DNA of 10,250 bases from the NCBI GenBank assembly GCA_023457295.1, contig JAEWLZ010000273.1, positions 1 through 10,250 on the forward strand, in the 5' to 3' direction. How positions within the stretch are numbered: position 1 is the first letter of the stretch; each line of letters begins with the position of its first letter. This DNA comes from Cyanobacteria bacterium OH_PDB_112. GTDB taxonomy: Bacteria > Cyanobacteriota > Vampirovibrionia > Gastranaerophilales > CAJFVJ01. Of the stretch, positions 1 to 6,992 are shown piece by piece. Both the position numbers and the translations under genes were made by a program. Below the pieces are notes generated by a model. That model was not told the origin of the DNA and did no database searches. It worked only from the letters and a program-made list of their open reading frames with translations.

Positions 1-2366
1 AAAGAGTTGAATTAACTAAAGAAGAATTAGATGCCATAAGATACTTTGATATTCATACCGGTTTTGCCATAAATCAAGCTTTAACTTATAAAGATTTGCA
101 ACTCAAAATAGAGCAAGAACTTCTTTTTCGGGAAATAGTAGAGGCCATAAGAAGTAGTCTTGATTTGCAGGAAATAAAACAAAAAATAGTTGAAAAACTT
201 GGTAAAACTCTTAATGCCGATAGATGTTATTTAAGAGCATTTGATATTGAATCAGAGATGTTTTTAGCTCCTGATGTTGAATATCTTTCATCGAGTGAAA
301 TAAAAAGTTTAAAAAATGTTGTACCTGACCAAGAAGGTTTAAGGTACTTTTTTGATAAAGTCAAAAATAAAGAAGGAATTTATCCTGTTGAAGTTACAGA
401 AGATTTTATTATTGAACATAATGCAGAAAATAAAGCACTCGACAGGTATTTTAAACAAGCAGAAATAAAATCGGATTTTGCTATACCTGTCTGGAGCAAA
501 AAAGGTGAACTTGTATTTTTAGTATTACATTACATACATAAGAGTTTTCACTTGTCTGACAGTATGAAGCAATTTTTAGTTATTATTTCAAAACATATTT
601 CGCTGGCATTAGAACAATCGGATTTGTATTCTGAAGTAAAACATCAGGCGGAAAGAGAAAAAACAAACAGAAAAGTTATAGAAATAATAAGAAGTTCTTT
701 GGATATTAATCAAATTTTATTAAATATTTCAAAAGAAATTTTAATATTGTTTGATGTGCAGAGAGTTTTTGCCGGGTGTATTAATTTTGTTGAAATGAAT
801 GTTTTTGTTGAAGTAACTTCAAGAGAAGAGATAAACCAATTTTCCAAAGATGATATGAAAAATTATAACTTTATCGCTAAATATTGGGAAGGCTATCTGA
901 TTACTCAAAAAAGCACTAAAGTTATTGAAAATATGGAAGATTCTGATTTGCCTGATGAAATTAAACAAGCATATTTGAATTTGGGAATTAAGTCTTTTAT
1001 TCTAGTACCGATAAAATCTCAAGAAGAAATTTGGGGAAGTATATCTTTAGCCTCTTATGATAATTATAGAAAATGGAATAAAGACGAAGTAATTTTTTTG
1101 GAAGGTATTGTTTCCCAGCTTGATATGGCTATAAGGCAGGCAGAGCTGTATCAATTTCAAAAAAATACCGCGCTAAAAGAGAGTACTTTGCGTAATATAA
1201 TTTCGGAAATGAAGCTTACAAGAAATTTAAAACAAGCTTATAAAAAGCTTTTAAAAATTTTGTTAGAAATTTTTGATGTTGATAGAGCGTTATTTTTAGA
1301 GTATTCCGTAATAACGTCGGAAGATATTAATGTAAAATATGAATATCTTAAAAATAGAAAAAGTTTATCAACTGTTAATATTGATTTCCCAAAACTTTGC
1401 TCGGAGCAGTTTTCTAATTTTATTAATAATTTTGAATCTTTTGTAGTCAACGATATTTTTGATTGTTCTTGTAGCAAAAATTGTTTTAAATTTTTTGAAA
1501 AATATAAAATCAAAGCTTTAATGGGCATTCCGCTTGTAAAATATAACAAAGAAAATAAACTTTTAGGTTTTGTAATGCTTTGTTGTGAAAATCCTAGGAT
1601 TTGGACTGATAAAGAAATAGAGCTTATAAATGCAATAAGTGCAGCTATTGTGGGTGTTATTTGGGATATTTCAAAATTTATTGAAATTGAAGATTTAAGA
1701 AATTCTTTTATTCTTACTTTAGCGCATGATTTTCAGGTACCTTTAATTGGAGAAAAATTAGCGATAGAGTTTTTGCTTCAAAATATTCCTTGCGAAAATG
1801 AACAAAACAGAAAAATTTTGGAGGAAATTTTAGATAATAATAATATTATTATTTCTCTTTTGAATAAATCTGTAGATATATATAATTATGATGCGGGAAA
1901 AAAGGAATTATTGTTGGAAACTTATGATATCGATGATATTCTTAGCCATATAGTTTATATCTTTAAAAATGACGATAAAAACAATGCTGAAATTGATTTT
2001 GTAAAATCACATCAGCCAATTTTGGTAAGAATTGATAAACAAGAAATAATGAAAGTCTTAAATACTTTAATAGAAAATGCTATTGAACATACTCCGAAGG
2101 GAGATGCCGTTGAGATAAAATATTACAGCCAAAATCAAAGAGCAATTATAAGTATTCACAATAAAGGACATGCAATACCAAAAGAAACACAGGAAGTTAT
2201 TTTTAAACGTTATGAAATGGCTCTTGCTATTGAAAGGAAAATAGGCGCAGGAACAGGGCTTTTTCTTGCAAAAAAAATAATCGAAGCACATAAAGGCAAT
2301 ATTTGGTTTGAAACAAGTGATGAAAAAGGAACAACTTTCTATATATCTTTACCGCAGGTTAGATAA
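1..2366 (+). CDS. Multi-GAF sensor histidine kinase, 5' end outside the window
   Basis: The frame is open from base 3 with no stop, and the first 30 or so codons read like the C-terminal helix of a GAF domain (motif AINQALTYKDL), so the real start lies upstream; the in-frame TTG at 96 is not a credible start. Three GAF-like units follow at about 153-620, 693-1145 and 1203-1670, each preceded by a similar helix (RSSLDL, RSSLDI, then a diverged copy). The HisKA-like helix carries the H box HDFQVPL with the candidate phospho-accepting His at 1725-1727. The HATPase domain (about 2028-2363) has an N box (NTLIENAIEHT), a degenerate G1 box (HNKGHAI), an F box (IFKRYEM) and a G2 box (GAGTGLFL). No membrane segment is visible, so a cytosolic sensor of small molecules or redox state is likely. 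The ligand and the partner regulator are unknown. The third GAF unit has a Cys cluster. Confidence 0.9.
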   Translation, partial: RVELTKEELDAIRYFDIHTGFAINQALTYKDLQLKIEQELLFREIVEAIRSSLDLQEIKQKIVEKLGKTLNADRCYLRAFDIESEMFLAPDVEYLSSSEIKSLKNVVPDQEGLRYFFDKVKNKEGIYPVEVTEDFIIEHNAENKALDRYFKQAEIKSDFAIPVWSKKGELVFLVLHYIHKSFHLSDSMKQFLVIISKHISLALEQSDLYSEVKHQAEREKTNRKVIEIIRSSLDINQILLNISKEILILFDVQRVFAGCINFVEMNVFVEVTSREEINQFSKDDMKNYNFIAKYWEGYLITQKSTKVIENMEDSDLPDEIKQAYLNLGIKSFILVPIKSQEEIWGSISLASYDNYRKWNKDEVIFLEGIVSQLDMAIRQAELYQFQKNTALKESTLRNIISEMKLTRNLKQAYKKLLKILLEIFDVDRALFLEYSVITSEDINVKYEYLKNRKSLSTVNIDFPKLCSEQFSNFINNFESFVVNDIFDCSCSKNCFKFFEKYKIKALMGIPLVKYNKENKLLGFVMLCCENPRIWTDKEIELINAISAAIVGVIWDISKFIEIEDLRNSFILTLAHDFQVPLIGEKLAIEFLLQNIPCENEQNRKILEEILDNNNIIISLLNKSVDIYNYDAGKKELLLETYDIDDILSHIVYIFKNDDKNNAEIDFVKSHQPILVRIDKQEIMKVLNTLIENAIEHTPKGDAVEIKYYSQNQRAIISIHNKGHAIPKETQEVIFKRYEMALAIERKIGAGTGLFLAKKIIEAHKGNIWFETSDEKGTTFYISLPQVR

Positions 2367-2367
2367 A

Positions 2368-2847
2368 TCAATCGTTTAAAAGTGTTTCTATCATGTTTTT
2401 TAAGTCTAATTTTGACAAATTTTCCAAATTTTGCGGCTGTAAGTTTTGTTTTTTGCAAAGAGATTTATAATAGCTAAGCTGCTTTTGAGTCGGAGGTTCT
2501 TTAGACATTTTGTATTTTTGAGCTTTTTTACGTTGTTCTTTGTTAAATTCTTTTTGTTTTTCAAGATAAGGTTTTTGTTTTTCTTTTTGTTCTTTTTGGA
2601 AACATATATCTTTTATACAGATTTTTAGGTCTTTTAAAAACATATCATTTTTTAAATTTTCTTCTATAAAACAAAAATAAGGTTTTTTTATTTCGATATA
2701 ATATTCTTGTTCTTCTAAAAATTTTTCGTATAAAAAAAATGTATCAAAAGACTTTTTCTTGGAAATAAAGCTTTTTAAATAAGAAATAAGAGAAGATTTT
2801 TGGATTTTTGATAAATTTTGAAATAAAAACTTCTTATTTAGGGTCAT
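2368..2847 (-). CDS. Hypothetical Lys-rich protein with a small C-terminal helical module
   Basis: I do not recognise a named family for this 159-residue protein. Residues 1-80 are mixed helical with many Lys and Phe. Residues 84-112 form a highly charged, Lys/Gln/Glu-rich probable helix or coiled coil. Residues 118-157 (starting PPTQKQLSYYKSL, later SKLDLKNMIETLL) look like the short helical 'T-x-x-Q-L-x-x-I-x-x-L' module found at the end of various phage and bacterial proteins; this resemblance is from memory. No signal peptide or membrane helix is seen. The ATG is preceded by AAAAAGG at a suitable distance, supporting both the start and the reality of the gene. Its stop lies one base from the stop of the kinase gene, so the two converge with no room for a terminator. 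A nucleic-acid-binding role would fit the basic character but is only a guess. Confidence 0.75.
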   Translation of the reverse strand: MTLNKKFLFQNLSKIQKSSLISYLKSFISKKKSFDTFFLYEKFLEEQEYYIEIKKPYFCFIEENLKNDMFLKDLKICIKDICFQKEQKEKQKPYLEKQKEFNKEQRKKAQKYKMSKEPPTQKQLSYYKSLCKKQNLQPQNLENLSKLDLKNMIETLLND

Positions 2848-2877
2848 TTTTTACCTTTTTGAAAGAATTACTAAAAA

Positions 2878-2886
2878 ATTCTAACA
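2878..2886 (-). promoter_or_regulatory. Possible extended -10 promoter of the 159-aa gene
   Basis: On the minus strand this reads TGTTAGAAT, an extended -10 box (TGn plus TAGAAT) about 31 bases before the ATG. No good -35 hexamer is found 16-18 bases upstream, so the call is weak. Confidence 0.3.
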
Positions 2887-2930
2887 TAGAAATACATATA
2901 CTATCAGGGCTTTTTTTCTTTTTATATTTT

Positions 2931-2939
2931 TGATATATT
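2931..2939 (+). promoter_or_regulatory. Possible extended -10 promoter of the decarboxylase gene
   Basis: The sequence TGATATATT fits an extended -10 box (TGn plus TATATT). Upstream, at the -35 position, there is only a T-run. It would give a leader of about 45 bases ending in the ribosome binding site AAAAGG (2975-2980). Weak but the best candidate in the 143-base divergent gap. Confidence 0.35.
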
Positions 2940-2990
2940 AACCTAAAGAAGTACAGTACAGATGAATATTAGTGAAAAGGAATTATTGTA

Positions 2991-4628
2991 ATGGCGCAAA
3001 CAATTGTCGAATATCTTATAAAAAGATTAAATGATATGGGAGTCGAAAATATATTCGGTGTTCCCGGAGATTATAATTTTCATATTTTGGAAGCGGTCCA
3101 AAATAATGACAAAACTGAATGGATAGGTTGCTGTAACGAGCTTAATGCTGGTTATGCGGCTGACGGTTATGCGCGAATTAAAGGACTTGGCGCGATAATA
3201 ACTACTTTTGGAGTAGGCGAACTTAGCGCAATAAATGCGGTTGCCGGTTCATATGCTGAAAATGTTCCGGTTATAAAAATAGTGGGAATGCCCAATAAGC
3301 ATGCAAGAGATGCCAAAAAAGTTATTCACCATTGTCTTGGAGCGGAAGATTATCATACTTTTTATGACATTTATTCCAAAGTTACTGCTCATAGTGTTAT
3401 TTTGACAAAAGAAAATGCGCAGGAAGAAATAGAAGAAGCTTTGTCGGTGGCTTATCATCAGAAAAAACCTGTGTATATCGCGATTTATAATGATTTTTGT
3501 ACAAGTCCTATAAATATCACAACACAAGAATTTGAAATTAAAAAAAGTGATAAAAAAGTCTTAAATGAGGCGGTAAATCATATTTTAGAACTTGCGGAAA
3601 AAGCTGAAACGCCAGTTATTATAAGCGATCATCCTATTATGAGATACAGGCTGCAAAAGCAGATGAATGAACTTGTAAAGAAAACAGGTTTTCCTGCAAC
3701 AGTTCTTTCCATGGGAAAAAGTTCTATTGATGAAACTTTGGGCAATTTTTTAGGGACTTATTGCGGAACTATGCTGTGCGATAATATGGGCAAGTTTATT
3801 GAGAAATCCGATTTCGTTTTAGGTTTTGGTTTGCTTATGACAGACCTTAATTCCGGAGGATTTACTTCGAATATAGACTCTGACAGTTTTGTAGATATTC
3901 AGGCAAATTATATTAAGGTACAGGGTAAAGAATATAGAAATATTTATATTTGGGATGTTTTAGAAAAGCTTATTGAAAATATAAATCCCAAAAAAGTTGA
4001 AATCCTGCAAAAAACAACTTATTACGAAACAACTGAAGCCACTGATAAAGATTTGAACCAAAATTATATTTATTCGGCGTTGCAGAATTTTTTGAGTAGT
4101 GGAGATATTTATGTCACAGAAACAGGCCTGTCATCTTTTAGTTCTATCGGTATAAAGTTGCCTAAAGATGTTGATTATTGCAATCAAGTATTATGGGGCT
4201 CTATCGGTTGGGGAACTCCTGCTTGTTTTGGCGCGGGTATGGCGGATAAAAACCGTCGTGTAATTATGATTACAGGTGAAGGTTCTCACCAAATGACGGC
4301 TCAGGAACTCAGTTCAATGCTTCGATACGGCATTAACCCTATTATAATAGTAGTTAATAATCAGGGATATACTATCGAAAGATTGTTGTGTGATGACCCA
4401 ATGGAAAAATACAATGACATAGCCAAATGGGACTATACAAAATTTATTGAAGCTTTTGACGGAGAAGTTTTGACATTCAAAGCAAAAACCGAAAAAGATT
4501 TTTACGATGCTTTAAATACTGCGCGTCGCAGTGAAAAATTGGTTTATATAGAAGCATTTACACCGATTATGGATGCAACAGATTTTGTTTATAAGATGTG
4601 TTCTAAGGTCGCTCCAGTGAATCAATAA
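2991..4628 (+). CDS. Pyruvate/indolepyruvate-type 2-oxoacid decarboxylase (ThDP-dependent)
   Basis: At 545 residues this is a full-length member of the pyruvate decarboxylase family, which non-oxidatively converts a 2-oxo acid to an aldehyde and CO2 in the cytosol using thiamine diphosphate and Mg2+. The key residues occur at the positions known from the Zymomonas enzyme: Asp27 (PGDYN), Glu50 (CNELNAGYAADGYAR), the His113-His114 pair (VIHHCLG), and Glu463 in NNQGYTIE. The Mg-binding motif reads GEGS (429-432) instead of the usual GDGS, with the NN of the same motif at 456-457. Substrate cannot be fixed from sequence: pyruvate (ethanol fermentation), indolepyruvate or branched 2-oxo acids are all possible. 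The start is supported by AAAAGG ten bases before ATG. The gene ends in its own terminator, so it is probably monocistronic rather than part of the metY operon. Confidence 0.92.
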   Translation: MAQTIVEYLIKRLNDMGVENIFGVPGDYNFHILEAVQNNDKTEWIGCCNELNAGYAADGYARIKGLGAIITTFGVGELSAINAVAGSYAENVPVIKIVGMPNKHARDAKKVIHHCLGAEDYHTFYDIYSKVTAHSVILTKENAQEEIEEALSVAYHQKKPVYIAIYNDFCTSPINITTQEFEIKKSDKKVLNEAVNHILELAEKAETPVIISDHPIMRYRLQKQMNELVKKTGFPATVLSMGKSSIDETLGNFLGTYCGTMLCDNMGKFIEKSDFVLGFGLLMTDLNSGGFTSNIDSDSFVDIQANYIKVQGKEYRNIYIWDVLEKLIENINPKKVEILQKTTYYETTEATDKDLNQNYIYSALQNFLSSGDIYVTETGLSSFSSIGIKLPKDVDYCNQVLWGSIGWGTPACFGAGMADKNRRVIMITGEGSHQMTAQELSSMLRYGINPIIIVVNNQGYTIERLLCDDPMEKYNDIAKWDYTKFIEAFDGEVLTFKAKTEKDFYDALNTARRSEKLVYIEAFTPIMDATDFVYKMCSKVAPVNQ

Positions 4629-4662
4629 TCGGTGTTTTAGTTGTAAAATTGTTATAAAATTC

Positions 4663-4700
4663 AAACCATCGATTTCAAGATAAAAAACGGTGGTTTTTTT
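4663..4700 (+). terminator. Intrinsic terminator of the decarboxylase gene
   Basis: A 9-bp stem, AAACCATCG (4663-4671) with CGGTGGTTT (4688-4696), contains one G-U pair and a 16-base loop and runs into seven Ts (4694-4700). It lies 35 bases after the stop codon and separates the decarboxylase from metY. Confidence 0.75.
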
Positions 4701-4743
4701 ATTGAAAAAGCTTTATAGTTAGTGTAGTAAAAGGAGTTTAAAA

Positions 4744-6033
4744 ATGAGAGAGAACACAATCGCATTACATGGCGGGCAAGAGCCTGATTCGGCTACAAAT
4801 TCACGTGCATTACCTATTTATCAGACAACGGCTTATGTTTTTAATGACACAGAGCATGCGGCAAATTTGTTTGAGCTTAAAGAATCTGGAAATATTTATA
4901 CTCGTTTGATGAATCCTACTACTGATGTTTTGGAAAAAAGAGTTGCAATGCTTGAGGGCGGTATTGCTGGTCTTGCTGTGGCATCAGGATCCGCCGCCGT
5001 TACTTATGCTATCTTAAATATAGTGAAAGCAGGGGACGAAATAGTTGCGTCTTCCGCTCTTTATGGTGGAACTTACAACCTTTTTGCCAATACTTTAAAA
5101 GATTTTGGCATAAATACAATTTTTGTGGATTCTTTAGATCCTAAGGATTTTGACGCTGCGATAACCGAAAAAACCAAACTAATTTATGCGGAAAGTATCG
5201 GTAACCCAAGGTTAATTATTCCTGATTTTCAAGAAATTTCAAAAGTTGCTCATAATCACGGTATACCTTTTATTGTTGATAATACGGTTCCTACTCCTTA
5301 TTTGTTAAAACCGATTGACTTTGGTGCTGATATTGTTGTTCATTCCGCTACAAAATTTTTAGGCGGTCACGGAACTTCTATGGCGGGTGTGATTGTGGAT
5401 TCGGGCAAATTCGATTGGGCGTCTTCAGGTAAATTTCCAATGCTTACAGAGCCTGCTCCAGGTTATCAGGGACTTAGCTTTGTAGAAACTTTCGGAGAGT
5501 CTGCCTATATTGCAAAAATAAGGCTTCAACTTCTTCGTGACACGGGAGCTGCTTTGAGTCCTTTCAATTCTTTTTTGATTTTGCAGGGAATTGAAACGCT
5601 TCCTCTAAGGCTTCGTGAACATTCTGAAAATGCACTCAAAGTGGCTCAATTTTTGGAAAATCATCCTGCTGTGAGTTGGGTAAGTTACCCCGGACTTGCT
5701 TCGCATCCAAGTAATAAAATTGCAGAAAAGTATTTAAAAAAAGGTTACGGAGCTTTGGTAGGTTTTGGCGTTAAAGGAGGAAAGGAAGCCGGAAAAAGAT
5801 TTATAGACAGTGTAAAGCTTCTTTCGCATGTTGCAAATATAGGTGATGCAAAGTCACTTGTAATTCATCCCGCAAGTACAACGCATCAGCAGTTGAGTCC
5901 TGAAGACCTTGAAAAAGCAGGAGTTAGCGAAGATTTTATCAGGCTTAGTATTGGCATAGAAGATGTTCAAGACATAATTGAAGATATAGAACAAGCTCTT
6001 AAAAAAACGCAGGAAGGGCTTCTTAATGTCTGA
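4744..6033 (+). CDS. metY: O-acetylhomoserine sulfhydrylase (MetY type)
   Basis: This 429-residue PLP enzyme of the Cys/Met metabolism family has the length and signatures of O-acetylhomoserine sulfhydrylases, which replace the acetyl group with sulfide to make homocysteine for methionine synthesis in the cytosol. Visible landmarks are YTRLMNPT (52-59), the cofactor aspartate in VDN (Asp179), the Schiff-base lysine Lys204 in HSATKFLGGHGTS, and the MetY-like segment GKFPMLTEPAPGYQG (229-243). The C-terminal GDAKSLVIHPASTTH (367-381) is also family-typical. Methionine gamma-lyases and cystathionine enzymes are relatives but usually nearer 390-400 residues. A strong ribosome binding site AAAAGGAG lies seven bases before the ATG. 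No clear promoter was found in the 43 bases after the upstream terminator; TATAGT (4714-4719) is a possible -10. The gene overlaps the next one, suggesting one transcript and a shared sulfur-transfer role. Confidence 0.9.
   Translation: MRENTIALHGGQEPDSATNSRALPIYQTTAYVFNDTEHAANLFELKESGNIYTRLMNPTTDVLEKRVAMLEGGIAGLAVASGSAAVTYAILNIVKAGDEIVASSALYGGTYNLFANTLKDFGINTIFVDSLDPKDFDAAITEKTKLIYAESIGNPRLIIPDFQEISKVAHNHGIPFIVDNTVPTPYLLKPIDFGADIVVHSATKFLGGHGTSMAGVIVDSGKFDWASSGKFPMLTEPAPGYQGLSFVETFGESAYIAKIRLQLLRDTGAALSPFNSFLILQGIETLPLRLREHSENALKVAQFLENHPAVSWVSYPGLASHPSNKIAEKYLKKGYGALVGFGVKGGKEAGKRFIDSVKLLSHVANIGDAKSLVIHPASTTHQQLSPEDLEKAGVSEDFIRLSIGIEDVQDIIEDIEQALKKTQEGLLNV
6011..6017 (+). promoter_or_regulatory. 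Ribosome binding site fixing the start of the E1-like gene
   Basis: AGGAAGG lies inside the end of metY, eight bases before the ATG at 6026. It favours that start over the in-frame ATG at 6035 and makes the two genes an overlapping, probably translationally coupled pair. Confidence 0.6.
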
Positions 6034-6754
6034 TATGGATAGGTATAACAGGAATATCCTTATTGATGAAATTTCTGAAGAAGGGCAAAAAAAATTACTT
6101 TCTTCCAAAGTTTTGATAGCCGGAGCGGGAGGGCTTGGCTCAACCATAATAGCAAATCTTGCAGCTGTCGGTGTAGGACATATTGGAATTGTTGACAGTG
6201 ATATTGTTGAAATATCAAACCTTAATCGTCAGTATATTCACAAATTTACTAATATAGGAAAATCCAAAGTGGATTCGGCGAAAGAATGGATTGGTGAATT
6301 CAATCCTGATATTGAGGTTATATCTTATAATTTGCGGCTTGAGGAAAGTAATTGCAAAAATATAATAAAGGATTATGACTTGATTATAGATGCTTTTGAC
6401 AGCTATGAATCGAAGTTTTTGCTCAATAAAATTGCTGTTGATTCAGCTAAAGTTTTAATTCATGGAGGAGTGACGGAATTTTCAGGACAGGTTATGACTG
6501 TAATACCCAATTCTACGGCTTGTCTTGCTTGTCTTTTTCCTGATTATGATAACAGTGCTTATGTAACTAAAGGGGTGTTGAGTCCCGCGGTTAGCGCCAT
6601 AGCTTCTTTGGAGGCTTTTGAGGCGGTTAAAATTTTGTTGGGAATCGGAAATGTTTTAGAAAACAAGCTGTTGTCTTTTAATGGATTTGATATGAAATTT
6701 AAAGAGATAAATCTTATAAAAAATCCTAAATGTCCTGTTTGCGGAAAATTATAA
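6026..6754 (+). CDS. ThiF/MoeB/HesA-family sulfur-carrier activating enzyme
   Basis: The 242-residue protein is an E1-like adenylyltransferase, a family that adenylates the C-terminal Gly-Gly of small ubiquitin-like sulfur carriers (ThiS, MoaD and relatives) so that a thiocarboxylate can form. The nucleotide-binding GAGGLGS is at 33-39, the acidic DSD at 57-59, NLNRQ at 65-69, and the Mg-binding/catalytic aspartate in DAFDS at 122-126. Two CxxC pairs (Cys166/169 and Cys236/239) are the structural zinc site. No rhodanese domain is attached, unlike eukaryotic MOCS3. The segment before GVLSP, where many relatives carry a Cys, reads AYVTKGVL without one. It starts inside metY with an 8-base overlap, which links it to homocysteine formation rather than clearly to thiamine or molybdopterin. 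No carrier protein gene is next to it in this window. Confidence 0.88.
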   Translation: MSDMDRYNRNILIDEISEEGQKKLLSSKVLIAGAGGLGSTIIANLAAVGVGHIGIVDSDIVEISNLNRQYIHKFTNIGKSKVDSAKEWIGEFNPDIEVISYNLRLEESNCKNIIKDYDLIIDAFDSYESKFLLNKIAVDSAKVLIHGGVTEFSGQVMTVIPNSTACLACLFPDYDNSAYVTKGVLSPAVSAIASLEAFEAVKILLGIGNVLENKLLSFNGFDMKFKEINLIKNPKCPVCGKL

Positions 6755-6755
6755 T

Positions 6756-6780
6756 AAAAAATCGACCTTTTTGGGGTCGA
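6756..6780 (-). terminator. Intrinsic terminator of tRNA-Glu
   Basis: Arms TCGACC (6762-6767) and GGTCGA (6775-6780) form a 6-bp hairpin. Read on the minus strand it is followed by six Ts (complement of the A-run 6756-6761), 23 bases after the tRNA end. On the plus strand no T-run follows, so it does not clearly end the metY transcript. Confidence 0.65.
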
Positions 6781-6802
6781 GAAAGTTCTAGATATTAAAA
6801 AA

Positions 6803-6875
6803 TACTCCCAAGGGGATTCGAACCCCTGCCGCATCCGTGAAAGGGATGTGTCCTAGGCCTCTAGACGATGGGAGC
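6803..6875 (-). tRNA. tRNA-Glu (UUC)
   Basis: On the minus strand a complete cloverleaf is readable. The acceptor stem is GCTCCCA/TGGGAGT with a terminal G-U pair, the D arm is the typical GTC-TAGAGGCCTAG-GAC, and the anticodon stem-loop is CATCC-CTTTCAC-GGATG with anticodon TTC. The T arm is AGGGG-TTCGAAT-CCCCT and the discriminator base is A. CCA is not encoded (TTT follows), unlike the other two tRNAs in this window, so the CCA-adding enzyme must complete it. Confidence 0.97.
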
Positions 6876-6898
6876 TTAAGACTTACGTCAGTGTTAAT

Positions 6899-6927
6899 AG
6901 AGTATGAAAAACAAGGTTTATTGTCAA
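6899..6927 (-). promoter_or_regulatory. Sigma70-type promoter of tRNA-Glu
   Basis: On the minus strand TTGACA (6922-6927) is a perfect -35 box, followed after exactly 17 bases by TACTCT (6899-6904) as -10. The expected start, near 6892, is about 17 bases before the mature tRNA. Confidence 0.75.
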
Positions 6928-6968
6928 CTGTTTTTTAAAAAAGTTTTTTTTATCAAAAAACAGTTGAC
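6923..6968. repeat. Perfect 14-bp inverted repeat between divergent tRNA promoters
   Basis: GTCAACTGTTTTTT (6923-6936) and AAAAAACAGTTGAC (6955-6968) are exact reverse complements separated by 18 A/T-rich bases. Each arm contains most of one -35 hexamer of the divergent promoters of tRNA-Glu and tRNA-Phe. It could be an operator for shared control or just similar promoter upstream sequences; the identity extends well beyond the hexamers. Confidence 0.85.
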
Positions 6969-6992
6969 GCAGGAGTTTGTGCTTTGTATTAT
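6964..6992 (+). promoter_or_regulatory. Sigma70-type promoter of tRNA-Phe
   Basis: TTGACG (6964-6969), a 17-base spacer and TATTAT (6987-6992) make a strong promoter with five of six matches in each box. Transcription would begin near 7000, leaving a leader of about 57 bases before the tRNA. Confidence 0.78.

Noticed and set aside
96..98. TTG as the start of the sensor kinase
   Set aside because: The frame continues upstream to the left edge with GAF-like sequence, and no ribosome binding site precedes it.
1238..1549. Minus-strand ORF of 103 aa inside the kinase gene
   Set aside because: It lies fully opposite a well-supported coding frame, has no recognisable motifs, and its composition is that of an antisense shadow. 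The same applies to other ORFs at 2067-2291, 2446-2628, 3249-3527, 5854-6147, 6559-6834, 7384-7572 and 8385-8567.
4629..4743. Riboswitch (SAM or T-box type) in front of metY
   Set aside because: The gap is only 115 bases, is mostly occupied by the decarboxylase terminator, and shows no conserved core motifs of such leaders.
6755..6802. Terminator of the metY-E1 operon on the plus strand
   Set aside because: The hairpin is followed by GAAAG rather than Ts on the plus strand; the T-run exists only on the minus strand, where it serves tRNA-Glu.
6754..6802. A small sulfur-carrier gene next to the E1-like gene
   Set aside because: The E1-like gene is followed within 50 bases by a tRNA, and no 65-90 codon frame ending in Gly-Gly is present between or around the two genes.
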